Positions 1-9,380 of a DNA stretch of 64,000 nt are shown in pieces; position 1 is the stretch's first letter, and the number at the start of each line of letters is the position of its first letter. The translations under genes were made by a program, and so were the position numbers. The DNA lies in contig SXXW01000024.1 of assembly GCA_005791165.1 (NCBI GenBank), positions 1 through 64,000 on the forward strand. The letters run 5' to 3'. This stretch comes from Cytophagaceae bacterium (GTDB taxonomy: Bacteria; Bacteroidota; Bacteroidia; Cytophagales; Spirosomataceae). Under the pieces are notes generated by a model that saw nothing but the letters and a program-made list of their open reading frames with translations, was not told the DNA's origin and ran no database searches.

Positions 1-364
1 CAAAACATCTATTTCCCGCTTCCATATGGAATATAGGAATTTTACGTTTTTTAGCAGAAATAACCCCTAGGCCACTATTCGTATCTCCTAGCAATAATAA
101 TGCGTCTGGCTTTTCTTTTTCAAAAACCTCATCTACCTTAAGCAATACATTTGCAATAGTTTCCACAGCACCCCCTGAAGCCGCCTCCAAAAAGTAATCT
201 GGCTTTCGAATGCCTAAATCATCAAAAAATATTTTATTTAATTCATAATCATAATTTTGGCCTGTATGTACAATAATATGATCTGTAATTAAATCTAACT
301 TGTACATTACCCTTGACAATTTTATTATTTCTGGCCGGGTCCCAATTAAAGTAATAACTTTCAT
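1..364 (-). CDS. wecB: UDP-N-acetylglucosamine 2-epimerase family, N-terminal part (cut by left edge)
   Basis: The gene starts at an ATG at 364 and runs off the left edge, so only about 121 residues are visible. They carry the hallmarks of non-hydrolysing UDP-GlcNAc 2-epimerases: GTRPEIIKLS at the N-terminus, HTGQNYD near residue 36, GDTNS near residue 98 and HMEAGNRCF at the cut. The MEAGNRCF form and the two genes just upstream (CapF-like and CapE-like) point to the FnlC/CapG/WbjD branch. That branch performs the last step from UDP-N-acetyl-L-pneumosamine to UDP-L-FucNAc. The start lies 17 bases after the CapF-like stop, so the three are probably co-transcribed. The family assignment is firm; the exact substrate is inferred from context. 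Confidence 0.9.
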   Translation of the reverse strand, partial: MKVITLIGTRPEIIKLSRVMYKLDLITDHIIVHTGQNYDYELNKIFFDDLGIRKPDYFLEAASGGAVETIANVLLKVDEVFEKEKPDALLLLGDTNSGLGVISAKKRKIPIFHMEAGNRCF

Positions 365-381
365 TCTTGATTATTTTAAAT

Positions 382-1455
382 TTAAACAGTTTCAAAAAAA
401 GTATCTGGATCATTAGAATCATAAAATTCATTAATCCAAAAGATTGTATAGAGATCTTCCTCTCCTATATTCTTTATATTATGTGTAAAATAAATAGGCA
501 TATCTACAAAAGAAGGGGCATTGCCAGACAATTCAAAGTTTAAAACTTCTTTTCTTCCTACTTGCCTCAATTGAATTCTTGCTTCACCTTTAATAACGGC
601 GAAACGTTCAATTTTTCGGGTATGAAAATGATTCCCTCGGGTTATACCTGGCTTTGTCACAGAAAATGAAACTTGTCCACCAGATTCTAACTTTATAGTT
701 TCTACAAAAGTCCCCCTTTCGTCTTCATGATTAATTAAAGGCCAAGGGAAAATACTCCCAATGACTTCAAAATGCCTGAAAGTATTAAATAAATTTAGAT
801 CAAATTGAGACTTAAATTTTGGAATAATTCTATCCTTAATATATGTTACATCAAAAGAGTTTAACTTCTTAACTAGTTCGGCTAAGACTACTTTGACTTT
901 ATCCTGAAATAAATTTTCCACATGAAACTCCTGTACTAATAACTCCCCATAAAATCTATTAATAAAATCACCTATATAAATCAATTCTATCTCACTCTCC
1001 CTATCTTCAAGTAAACTTTCTGATTTATTTTGTAAAATTTGATGACTATAAACTGCAATAATATTATTTGAGTCTAAAAATGGGCCAAAAATCAATGGAC
1101 ATGTAATAGTTTCACCAACTTGAAAATTATTTTTAGCATCACCAATCTTAAAAATTAAAAGCTTATAATAATCGTTGCCTTTTACAAAAAAAAAGACCTG
1201 TTTTAAAACTCCTAAAGCTTCATTTTTGATTACATATTCGATGCGATTTTGGATTTTTTTTACCTCATTTAAATCTTCAGATAGTACAATCAAATTATCT
1301 ACATGAACGATCTGATTTGATTTCTCTTGATCAATAAATTCTAATTCTATCTTTTCATGATACTTCTTAGATTCATATTCAAAAAATTTAATCAGTTCAG
1401 AATCTGAACTGATTAAGCCTAATTTTAAAACAGATGTAGGTTGATTATGAAACAT
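382..1455 (-). CDS. capF: CapF/FnlB-like protein with intact cupin but degenerate reductase domain
   Basis: Known CapF/FnlB proteins join an N-terminal NADPH-dependent SDR reductase to a C-terminal zinc cupin that epimerises C3 of the UDP-4-keto sugar. Here the cupin (about residues 235 to 350) is intact, with RGNHFHT (His276, His278), Glu283 and His325 as likely metal ligands. The first 230 residues still align in outline to the SDR half, for example LIYIGDF where CapF has LVYIDD. They lack a GxxGxxG Rossmann motif and a YxxxK pair. Length (357 residues) is near normal for the family. It sits between CapE-like and WecB-like genes. The reductase half is probably inactive, so another SDR may supply the 4-reduction. 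Confidence 0.85.
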   Translation of the reverse strand: MFHNQPTSVLKLGLISSDSELIKFFEYESKKYHEKIELEFIDQEKSNQIVHVDNLIVLSEDLNEVKKIQNRIEYVIKNEALGVLKQVFFFVKGNDYYKLLIFKIGDAKNNFQVGETITCPLIFGPFLDSNNIIAVYSHQILQNKSESLLEDRESEIELIYIGDFINRFYGELLVQEFHVENLFQDKVKVVLAELVKKLNSFDVTYIKDRIIPKFKSQFDLNLFNTFRHFEVIGSIFPWPLINHEDERGTFVETIKLESGGQVSFSVTKPGITRGNHFHTRKIERFAVIKGEARIQLRQVGRKEVLNFELSGNAPSFVDMPIYFTHNIKNIGEEDLYTIFWINEFYDSNDPDTFFETV

Positions 1456-1480
1456 TCTAAAATTATTATTCGAAAGTTAA

Positions 1481-2491
1481 TTATACATTAGAAGTATCTA
1501 AACCTATACCAAGGCCAGTTAAAATATCTTTAATTTGGTCTTTATTTAATACATCGGCATTATGAGAATGATAATCTTCGATAGTTGAAATACCTGTTTT
1601 GCCTTCTATAAAAAATTGATTATAATTTAAATTTCTATTATCGGCTTGTATTCTAAAAAACTTACCTTCATCTATAGCCTTTACCATCTCTTCACGGGTG
1701 CAAAGTGTCTCATAGAGTTTTTCGCCATGTCTCGTACCTATGATACTAATAGGGTTTTCCGCATGACAAATTTCTTTCACAGCATGAGCTAAATCATTGA
1801 TTGTGCATGAAGGTGCTTTATAAACAAATAAATCCCCTTGATTCCCGTAATTAAATGCAAATAATACTAACTCTACAGCATCCTCCAATGACATTAAAAA
1901 TCGAGTCATGGTGGGGTCCGTTACGGTTAGCGTTCCACCCTCTTTTATTTGTTTTAAAAAAAGAGGTATAACAGATCCGCGCGAAGCTATGACATTTCCA
2001 TATCTAGTTAAGCATATGATAGTCTTATTTCCTGCAATATTTCTTGAAGCGGCAATGGCCACTTTTTCCATTAAGGCCTTAGTAATCCCCATGGCATTAA
2101 TTGGGTAAGCAGCCTTATCTGTACTTAAACAAATAACTTTTTTTACCTGTGTATAGATGGCAGCATCTATTACATTTTGAGTTCCTAAGACATTAGTTAA
2201 AGTAGCTTCCATTGGGAAAAACTCACAAGTTGGTACCTGCTTAAGTGCAGCAGCATGAAAAATATAATCAACTCCTACGCAAGCTCTTTCTATACTTTTA
2301 TAATCGCGCACATCACCTAAATAAAATTTGATTTTTTCATTTTTATAGCTGTGACGCATTTCATCTTGCTTCTTCTCATCCCGACTAAATATTCGAATTT
2401 CTTTAATATCCGTTTCAAGAAATTTTTTAAGTACCGCATTACCAAAAGATCCAGTTCCCCCAGTAATTAATAAAGTTGCATTTTTAAACAT
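1481..2491 (-). CDS. capE: UDP-GlcNAc 4,6-dehydratase/5-epimerase (CapE/FnlA/WbjB family)
   Basis: This SDR catalyses the first step of UDP-L-FucNAc synthesis: 4,6-dehydration of UDP-GlcNAc with C5 epimerisation, in the cytoplasm. The Rossmann motif TGGTGSFG is at the N-terminus. The active-site region reads STDKAAYPINAMGITKALMEK in part, with Met where most SDRs have Tyr, as is usual in the CapE group. LTRYGNVIASRGSVIP and a proline-rich FFPMEA segment also match the family. Length (336 residues) is typical. It lies 25 bases upstream of the CapF-like gene in the same direction, giving the order E-F-G seen in capsule and O-antigen loci of other bacteria. Confidence 0.93.
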   Translation of the reverse strand: MFKNATLLITGGTGSFGNAVLKKFLETDIKEIRIFSRDEKKQDEMRHSYKNEKIKFYLGDVRDYKSIERACVGVDYIFHAAALKQVPTCEFFPMEATLTNVLGTQNVIDAAIYTQVKKVICLSTDKAAYPINAMGITKALMEKVAIAASRNIAGNKTIICLTRYGNVIASRGSVIPLFLKQIKEGGTLTVTDPTMTRFLMSLEDAVELVLFAFNYGNQGDLFVYKAPSCTINDLAHAVKEICHAENPISIIGTRHGEKLYETLCTREEMVKAIDEGKFFRIQADNRNLNYNQFFIEGKTGISTIEDYHSHNADVLNKDQIKDILTGLGIGLDTSNV

Positions 2492-2496
2492 AGAAA

Positions 2497-3582
2497 TTAT
2501 TTTAGCCAGTTTTTAGATTTAATACCCTGATTATCAGCATATTTTTTCAATTCTTCTTTAAAATTTAAACCGTTAAACATTCGTTCAAATTCAAAAATAA
2601 TCGACTCGTTTGTCTCACGAATTTTACTTTGTTTTTGATTTTCGTTTGAAAAACTATATCGAAAATAATCCCCTTCATCTATTAAGCCTTTATAATCTGC
2701 TGGATTAGCATCAAAGCCTAATTGTATTCCGGGTTTTTCATTAAAAAATATAATTTGGCATGGACCAGAAGGAGGACCCAAATGAAAAGAAGAAAAATAG
2801 ATCAATGCTAACTCCAAATCAATTCTCGTTCCTTGATACTTAGTAAAGGTCACGTTACTAAAATGTACTAAAGATGGGTCTATTTCACTTGAACTACATA
2901 TAACAAAAAATTTAACTGGGTATTTATTTAGCAGACAATATTCGAATAAATGAGCCCAAGCATGAATGATTGAATTTCTATGCTGCCCATAATGAGGATT
3001 ATTCCGAAGGTTTATCGTAACGGGGATTTGACCATCAAGCATATTACTTGAGAAAAAACTCATTGCATCCTCATAAAGCTCTTGAGTGAAATTTATTGTT
3101 GGTATTTTATTGAATTTTTTATGGTAATCTAAAAAAACTTCATTGAAAAAAGTCCAATTTAAGTACTCCTTATTTATAAATTTACTAAAGGAGGGCCACA
3201 CAAGATAATTCGAAATCTTATCATAAAAGATTTGATTAAATTGATCATGAGAATTAAAAACAAAAAAAGATCCGAGATTTCGATTGATTTTTAAAATGTC
3301 GATAATAACGCTCAGATATCCAAAATAATTCCCCTCATTTATGTGATCAAATACCGGAGAATTCTTTTTTCCCTTTGGATCAAAAATCAAAACAAAGTCA
3401 ACGGTGGACAAATTATGTTCCTCAATCAAACAGGTAGATGCCGCCTGAAAATTAATAAAGTCCCCTACACTTATTGGTTGAACATTAAAATCGCAAACCA
3501 TTAATAATCGCTTTGCCGAACTTTTCTTACGACTAAAAAGCCAAAGAATTCCAAAATAGAAGTTTCTAATAATTGTTTTCAA
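2497..3582 (-). CDS. Unrecognised protein, possible glycosyltransferase
   Basis: I do not recognise a named family with confidence. The 361-residue protein has a basic N-terminus with a short hydrophobic stretch (YFGILWLF) and no clear membrane segments after it. The second half has TINLRNNPHYGQHRNS followed by a stretch ending in HLGPPSGPCQI. This pattern (RN pair, then a Gly-x-x-Ser-Gly loop before a Pro-Gly-Ile segment) loosely recalls the TIGR04372 proteins encoded nearby at 5559-6749 and 8055-9257. It lies 5 bases upstream of the CapE-like gene and downstream of a glycosyltransferase, so a role in glycan assembly is likely. That role is inference from context only. Confidence 0.55.
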   Translation of the reverse strand: MKTIIRNFYFGILWLFSRKKSSAKRLLMVCDFNVQPISVGDFINFQAASTCLIEEHNLSTVDFVLIFDPKGKKNSPVFDHINEGNYFGYLSVIIDILKINRNLGSFFVFNSHDQFNQIFYDKISNYLVWPSFSKFINKEYLNWTFFNEVFLDYHKKFNKIPTINFTQELYEDAMSFFSSNMLDGQIPVTINLRNNPHYGQHRNSIIHAWAHLFEYCLLNKYPVKFFVICSSSEIDPSLVHFSNVTFTKYQGTRIDLELALIYFSSFHLGPPSGPCQIIFFNEKPGIQLGFDANPADYKGLIDEGDYFRYSFSNENQKQSKIRETNESIIFEFERMFNGLNFKEELKKYADNQGIKSKNWLK

Positions 3583-3604
3583 ATATTCTTTTATCTAATT
3601 ACAA

Positions 3605-4708
3605 TCAGCTCTTAATTTTATTTTTATGAAATTCTAAAATTAGATTTTGAATTTTGCTTAACTCGTTTAAATCATAAATTAAACCCGTTTTCTCTTCATT
3701 ATGACTCGCATTTTGCAATAAATTTAATTTATTAAATTTGAAATTCCTTAAAATAAAATCAATCGCAGGTTTAAGACCTATCCTATAAAAAAAATCTAGC
3801 ATTCTATCTTTTCTGCCTTTTTTGTAATCTGCTAAAATATAATAATTGTCTACATACTCACCCAAAGAAATATACAGCATTTTTTCTACTTCATTTTCTG
3901 AAATATCTAAAGTACCGCCAATTAATTTATTAGCCATTTGAGAAAAAAATGAACTCAAATCTTTACGATAATTTAAATCATAATAAATTTCATGTAAACG
4001 GGGTGGTACATTATTTTCCGATTTAAGTTGCGTGGAATATATCTCCTCGTTTTCATAACTTCTCAACCACATTAAAGTATTTATAATTTTAGATTTCCCC
4101 AAGTATGCATTCGTCAATTCAAAACCAAATTCTATTGTATCTGCAAAGGGTGTTTTTATGCTCGCACATTCAATACATTTAATCCAAACTTCTGATTTTG
4201 TAACCGCATAAATTGTACTACATAAGTAATTATTCATATGGTTCTTCATACGATCAAAAGAATCATTTTCTTCAATTATATAATTATTAGAATCCGCCAA
4301 AAAAGGGCTTTCCCAATTCCTACTAAAAATATTGCCCTTATGATATTCAAATGTAATAGTTTTACCCATAATGCTACTGAACTCACCTAGTTCCAAAATA
4401 TCCATGCATTTAATTAAGGAACTTGGGATGAAAAACTCATCATCACCTAATAATACTACATATTTAGTCCGAACAAAATTTATTGAGTACCCTAAACGTT
4501 CAGCATAAGAAATTGGAAGATGATGATAAGTAACATTTGAATATTTACCTACTATTTCATTATGAATTTTATCTTTTGATCCATCAAAAATATGAACAAC
4601 GGCATTAGTATTAGACCAATATTCAATACTTCTTATTACGTAATCCTGTCGGTTATAAGAAGGTATGACAATTGTTAAATCACTTAAATCCATCACGTAT
4701 TTTTGCAA
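3605..4708 (-). CDS. TIGR00180-type family 2 glycosyltransferase
   Basis: A GT-A glycosyltransferase, probably acting at the cytoplasmic membrane face on a lipid-linked glycan. The N-terminus reads LTIVIPSYNRQDYVIRSIEYW, matching the start of TIGR00180-family enzymes. HIFDGSKD follows as the first acidic loop, and VVLLGDDEFF holds the metal-binding acidic cluster (about residues 82 to 92). The C-terminal half is helical and not diagnostic. Length is 367 residues. It is a paralogue of the gene at 6757-7899, with the same layout and different specificity residues. The donor and acceptor sugars cannot be told from the sequence. Confidence 0.8.
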   Translation of the reverse strand: MQKYVMDLSDLTIVIPSYNRQDYVIRSIEYWSNTNAVVHIFDGSKDKIHNEIVGKYSNVTYHHLPISYAERLGYSINFVRTKYVVLLGDDEFFIPSSLIKCMDILELGEFSSIMGKTITFEYHKGNIFSRNWESPFLADSNNYIIEENDSFDRMKNHMNNYLCSTIYAVTKSEVWIKCIECASIKTPFADTIEFGFELTNAYLGKSKIINTLMWLRSYENEEIYSTQLKSENNVPPRLHEIYYDLNYRKDLSSFFSQMANKLIGGTLDISENEVEKMLYISLGEYVDNYYILADYKKGRKDRMLDFFYRIGLKPAIDFILRNFKFNKLNLLQNASHNEEKTGLIYDLNELSKIQNLILEFHKNKIKS

Positions 4709-4712
4709 TTAT

Positions 4713-5516
4713 TTAGTTGAAATCTAACTTTAGTTTATTCAATTTCATAATTGATAATTGATAATTATCACTCATAAGTTTAATTTCATATCTACTATCG
4801 TCGAAATAAATTTCACTTGATGGTATTTTTAAATTGTTTGCTACCCCTAAAACAAATTCTCTGTTTTGTTGAGTATTACCAGATCCGATATTCAAAATCC
4901 CGGTTATATTTGATTTCAAAATCAATTTAAATGATTTGACAAACTCTTCTATATCTAACATATCTCTAAATGCATCACATGCTCCTAGAGTAATTTTTTC
5001 TTGTTTTAAGCAGTAAGATTTTAAAGTTCCATACAATGAGGTATTAATTTGTCCCTCTCCATAGATATTAGAAATTCTCAAATGTAAATATTTATGGCTC
5101 TGGTTAGTCATTAACCCATATTTACAAATACTATATTTAACTTTAGCATATTCACTAATAGGATTCAGCAAATGTAAATCTTCGGTTAAAAGTCCATTGA
5201 GATTGCCATATTCATTATAAGAGCCAAAATTAATATACCTTTTAACAGTTTTAATCGATAAAGATTCAAGTAATTTGGTTTGTATGGAATAATTAATGTT
5301 TTCAAATTCTTTGGAGGTATTTTGCGCTTTTACACCGCACCAACCAGCATTTATAATTTGTATTTCACATTCAAAAGAGCTTAAATAATCTAAAAAAGAA
5401 TTTACATCATCAATCGACCTTATTTTAACTTTTTCTATACTGTTGTAAGAACCTGTTAATTCTCTGTAAATTCTACTGCCTAAAAATCCATTTGCGCCGA
5501 TTAAAAATATTTTCAC
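4713..5516 (-). CDS. NAD(P)-dependent sugar epimerase/reductase (extended SDR)
   Basis: An extended SDR of 267 residues with an intact nucleotide-binding motif (LIGANGFLGSRIY), the INFGSYNEYG segment and a YAKVK catalytic Tyr-x-x-x-Lys. LRISNIYGEGQ and FRDMLDIEEF are typical of nucleotide-sugar epimerases and 4-keto reductases. It lies in the run feeding the FucNAc genes, 4 bases downstream of its left neighbour's start. Because the CapF-like protein nearby has lost its Rossmann motif, this intact small SDR is a candidate to supply the missing 4-keto reduction. That is inference; it could equally serve another sugar. Confidence 0.8.
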   Translation of the reverse strand: MKIFLIGANGFLGSRIYRELTGSYNSIEKVKIRSIDDVNSFLDYLSSFECEIQIINAGWCGVKAQNTSKEFENINYSIQTKLLESLSIKTVKRYINFGSYNEYGNLNGLLTEDLHLLNPISEYAKVKYSICKYGLMTNQSHKYLHLRISNIYGEGQINTSLYGTLKSYCLKQEKITLGACDAFRDMLDIEEFVKSFKLILKSNITGILNIGSGNTQQNREFVLGVANNLKIPSSEIYFDDSRYEIKLMSDNYQLSIMKLNKLKLDFN

Positions 5517-5558
5517 TTGGTATTATTTATGATTAAAAAATATAATTTTTAATACTGT

Positions 5559-6749
5559 TTAACTATCAATTAAATCTTTATATTTTCTTAAAAATGAAGT
5601 ACCAATTATAGCCGAAGTTTTAAATGAATAGTGCCCTTCTTTCAATAATGAAATAAAGCGCTCTTGCAATTTATCATCTTCTTTTTTGGTGACCCATTGA
5701 TTTGATATCCTTAAATACATTTCTTCGACAGCATCTTTGATTTCATCCGGTGTATTATTAATGACTAAAATTTCATTTTTTTCAAAAAGGTCATTATACC
5801 TGAAATTTGACATTTCAGAAGAGAAAATAGATTTAAAACCTATAAAAACATTATCAGATAAATATTTATAAAGTTTAGGAATTGTTACATCCCGTGAACC
5901 AAATTGTGGTACATTCGACAATGGAGCAACATTAACTGAAAGGATTGGAACACCAAACATAAATGGCATTGAAGCTGCTCCTGATCCTGTGCCAATAAAA
6001 AATTTACATTGCGAACTGATGTATAAATCTAACCAATCTGCCTTAAAAGTTGAATGAGCATAATCAATTAATCCTTCAATCTTTGGGGCTATTGGCATAC
6101 TTGAATCGCCCATTCTAATACAATGACCTCCTAATGAAATTATATATTTAATCGCAGGAATATAGGTATTAAAATCACTATTCCTATAAGAATGAACATT
6201 CTCAGTTATTGAAAATCCTGAACTGCGTACATGCAAACATACAAACCAATTATTTTTAGAAACACCCAACTCCTGCAATGCTAGCTCACCTCTTTTTATA
6301 TCTGATTCAAAAGGGAAAAATAATGGCCCTAAATTTTGCCCCCCCCACAATGAATTAACTTCAGAAATATCAGCAGTTTTATTAATTGCACTCGAATAGT
6401 GTTCAATATCCAAACCAACGAATCTAGATTTTAAAAATGGATTCAATAAAAAAACTAAAAATGGATTCTCTATGATTATAAAATATTTTCTCAAATATTT
6501 AAGTAAATACTTATTTGCAACTTTTTTTGAATTTATCAATAAAATAGATTTATAATTTGAAATTAAATTTAATTGCTGTTTTTTAATGTGAGTATCTGTA
6601 TCGGAAATTAAATGGCCAATAGCTTCAAAATATAAATCAATAAATTTTATGTTAAATAAATTTAAAATAATTGAAGGCACAAAATAAATACAACCAACAA
6701 TCATTAAAAATAATTTATTACTATAATAGTTGAATAATTTAATTTTCAT
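5559..6749 (-). CDS. Putative glycosyltransferase, TIGR04372 family (copy 1)
   Basis: The 396-residue protein matches the TIGR04372 pattern. It has CLHVRSSGF, then SYRNSDFNTYIPAIKYI, then IRMGDSSMP, then LIDYAHS, and finally FFIGTGSGAASMPFMFGVP, a sugar-nucleotide-loop-like glycine run. The N-terminal 35 residues are hydrophobic, suggesting membrane association. A second copy with the same motifs lies at 8055-9257. The two copies alternate with two TIGR00180 glycosyltransferases, which suggests duplication of a two-gene block. The glycosyltransferase role comes from the family name; to my knowledge biochemical evidence for the family is thin. Confidence 0.8.
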   Translation of the reverse strand: MKIKLFNYYSNKLFLMIVGCIYFVPSIILNLFNIKFIDLYFEAIGHLISDTDTHIKKQQLNLISNYKSILLINSKKVANKYLLKYLRKYFIIIENPFLVFLLNPFLKSRFVGLDIEHYSSAINKTADISEVNSLWGGQNLGPLFFPFESDIKRGELALQELGVSKNNWFVCLHVRSSGFSITENVHSYRNSDFNTYIPAIKYIISLGGHCIRMGDSSMPIAPKIEGLIDYAHSTFKADWLDLYISSQCKFFIGTGSGAASMPFMFGVPILSVNVAPLSNVPQFGSRDVTIPKLYKYLSDNVFIGFKSIFSSEMSNFRYNDLFEKNEILVINNTPDEIKDAVEEMYLRISNQWVTKKEDDKLQERFISLLKEGHYSFKTSAIIGTSFLRKYKDLIDS

Positions 6750-6756
6750 CTATTTA

Positions 6757-7899
6757 TCAATCTAAAATTAAGTTTTCTATAAGTTTAATTTCTTCGAAAT
6801 TTAATTTAACATTATACTTTAAACATAAATCTTTTATACAGTCTGACCCATTACCTAATTCAATACTTGGCATTTCTTTGGTTTTCATAGATAAATTCTT
6901 ATTTATCAAATACTTTATTTTCAATAAAAATTTATCAATATTTGGACGATATAAATATTTCAAGTAACGAATTTTTGTACTATACTTGGTCAATAAATAC
7001 ATATACCTACTAATATCTGGTTTATTCAAATATTTAACCGCGCTTTGACAATAAAGTGATAATGCTATTTTAACTTCTTTTTCTAATAAAACTAAGTTGG
7101 CATGAGGATTAATTTTCTTCAAATTTTTTACCAAATTAAATATAAAACTATTTCTCTCTTCAGTAAAAAAATTATCGATTAACCAATATTGCAATGGTAT
7201 TTTTATTGATTCTTGCAACGCATAATCTTCAAAAATGTTAGACATATCATTTGACTTAATCAAAGTAAGTGAATTTATAACTTTGGATTTGCTTTGAAAT
7301 GAACTTAGCATTTCAAATGCAAAGTGAGAAGATCTTTGTACTAAAGGTGGCGCATATTTAAATGAATCAATGTTATTTAAAAAAAATTCCTTTTTTATAA
7401 CAGAATTTAAGGTAGAACATAAATATGAATACATATAAGTATGTGTTTTTAGCCTACTAATTGCAGATTCATCCGTTAAATAGTACCCATCAAAACATAT
7501 ATTTGGTGACTCTGGAAAATATGCCTTAACTGAATTGTTTTTTTTACTACATACTAAACTTCTACCACTACATGATCCAATATCTGAATTTTCAATTTCG
7601 TTAATACAGGCTTCTAAACCACTAGGCAGAAAAAAATCTTCCTCATCTAAAAGAATTACATATTTAGTAGTAATTAATTTCCCAATTGTTAATAATTGAT
7701 CATTTAAACTATTTGGCAAATAATAATATCTAATATTGTCTCCCACCTTTGAGATTATACTATCGTCAATTTTACATTTACCACCATCTAACACAAATAA
7801 AGTAGCCTCATATTGTGACCAAAAATTCATATTTCTGACAAGAAATGTCTTTTTATTACTAACAGGTATAATTATTGTCAATTCCTTTAACAATCCCAT
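6757..7899 (-). CDS. TIGR00180-like family 2 glycosyltransferase (diverged copy)
   Basis: A 380-residue GT-A-like protein with LTIIIPVSNKKTFLVRNMNFW at the start, FVLDGGK as first acidic loop and VILLDEEDFF as the metal-site cluster. The paralogue at 3605-4708 has GDDEFF at that site, so the acidic residues are shifted but kept. It lies 7 bases upstream of the TIGR04372 copy 1 gene. The C-terminal third is lysine- and asparagine-rich and the gene is markedly AT-rich. Activity is plausible but less certain than for the paralogue. Confidence 0.72.
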   Translation of the reverse strand: MGLLKELTIIIPVSNKKTFLVRNMNFWSQYEATLFVLDGGKCKIDDSIISKVGDNIRYYYLPNSLNDQLLTIGKLITTKYVILLDEEDFFLPSGLEACINEIENSDIGSCSGRSLVCSKKNNSVKAYFPESPNICFDGYYLTDESAISRLKTHTYMYSYLCSTLNSVIKKEFFLNNIDSFKYAPPLVQRSSHFAFEMLSSFQSKSKVINSLTLIKSNDMSNIFEDYALQESIKIPLQYWLIDNFFTEERNSFIFNLVKNLKKINPHANLVLLEKEVKIALSLYCQSAVKYLNKPDISRYMYLLTKYSTKIRYLKYLYRPNIDKFLLKIKYLINKNLSMKTKEMPSIELGNGSDCIKDLCLKYNVKLNFEEIKLIENLILD

Positions 7900-8054
7900 A
7901 TTGTTTGCTTAACCTTAAAATGATTACTCAAATATTTATTTTTCGACAAAAATTAAATAATCAAAAAATAATATACATTATTTTACTAAATCATAATTAT
8001 TTAATTAATATATTATAGATTTAGTACTATTATTTCAATTACCCTATTATATTA

Positions 8055-9257
8055 TTATGAATTTAACAAATTCTTATATTTTTTTAAAAACGCCATTCCA
8101 ACTCTCGCTGAAGAATTAAAAGCATAATGATTTTCTTTTAGATTAGTCAAGTATGAGTCATGTAACTCTTCATCTTCTGGTAAAGTAATCCAGTTGTTTG
8201 ATAATCTTAAATACATTTCCATAACAGTATCTTTTATCTCTTCCGAAGTATTATTAATAACTTCAATTTGCTCATTCACAAATAAATCATTGTACCTAAA
8301 ATTTGAGCAATCAGAAGACATAATTTCTTTAAATCCCATTAAATTATTATTAATTTTATTCAAGTATAATTTAGGAATAGAAATATCTCCAGAAGCAAGT
8401 AAAGGTACAGATGAAAATGGGCAGATATTTAAACTAATTGTTGGCACACCAAAAATAAATGCCATTGCTGAAGCTCCAGAGCCCGTTCCTATAAAGAATT
8501 TGCATTTAGAGCTAATATATAAATCTAGCCAATCAGCCTTTATTTCGGAATGGGCATAATCTATCAATCCACTAATTTGGGGAGCGGCCGGCATACTAGA
8601 ATCTCCCATTCTAACACAAAGCCCTCCCATTGAAATAATATACTTAATTGCTGGTATATAGGTATCAAAATCAGTATTCCGGTAATTATGAATATTTTCC
8701 ATTGTTGAAAATCCCGAACTACGAACATGCAAACAAACAAACCAACTATTTTCGGGAACACCCAAATCCTGTAATGCTTGATTGCCTCTTATAATATCTG
8801 ATTTAATTGGTTGAAAAAGAGGCTTAAGCCCTTTATTTGACCATATTGAGTTAATTTTAAATATCTCAGCCGTCTTATCTATAGCTGAGGTGTAATTTAT
8901 AACACTAACGCCAATCCTTTTCAAATCTAAAAAAGGTTGTAAAATCTTTACTAAATAATGATTTTGAAAAACAATAAAATACATTTCTAGATATTTAATA
9001 AAATATAAATTGGATATATCCTTTCTATCTACAAGTAAAACAGATTTATTATTGGGAATCAGTTTTAACTGCTTTTTCTTTATATGTGTATCGGAATCTA
9101 ATAATAAATGCCCTACTGCTTGGGTATAAATATTTACAAATTCAATTTTTAAAACTTTTAAAATAATGGTTGGAATAAAATATGATATATCTATAAAAAA
9201 AATAGAACTTATTTCATAGAATTTCAAAATCCTTATTTTGATTTTTAACAACGACAT
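8055..9257 (-). CDS. Putative glycosyltransferase, TIGR04372 family (copy 2)
   Basis: A 400-residue paralogue of the protein encoded at 5559-6749. It has the same motif order: CLHVRSSGF, NYRNTDFDTYIPAIKYI, VRMGDSSMP, LIDYAHSE, then FFIGTGSGASAMAFIFGVP. A hydrophobic N-terminal stretch (about residues 15 to 35) is also kept. A 155-base AT-rich gap separates it from the next gene downstream and a 123-base gap from its upstream neighbour, among the larger gaps in this operon. Both gaps may hold internal regulatory signals, though I found no clear -7 box. The acceptor is unknown. Confidence 0.78.
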   Translation of the reverse strand: MSLLKIKIRILKFYEISSIFFIDISYFIPTIILKVLKIEFVNIYTQAVGHLLLDSDTHIKKKQLKLIPNNKSVLLVDRKDISNLYFIKYLEMYFIVFQNHYLVKILQPFLDLKRIGVSVINYTSAIDKTAEIFKINSIWSNKGLKPLFQPIKSDIIRGNQALQDLGVPENSWFVCLHVRSSGFSTMENIHNYRNTDFDTYIPAIKYIISMGGLCVRMGDSSMPAAPQISGLIDYAHSEIKADWLDLYISSKCKFFIGTGSGASAMAFIFGVPTISLNICPFSSVPLLASGDISIPKLYLNKINNNLMGFKEIMSSDCSNFRYNDLFVNEQIEVINNTSEEIKDTVMEMYLRLSNNWITLPEDEELHDSYLTNLKENHYAFNSSARVGMAFLKKYKNLLNS

Positions 9258-9380
9258 AAATGATATTTAAATTAATTATCTTGAGACTTAGGTGAAAATT
9301 GTTCCTAACTAGAACAAGTTTAATAACTCTTTAAAAAGAAATTAATAATATTTTTAGGAATTTTGTATTAACATTATATA

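Noticed and set aside
8194-8559. 121-codon plus-strand ORF over the TIGR04372 copy 2 gene
   Set aside because: It is antisense to a well-supported gene and its translation shows no family motif.
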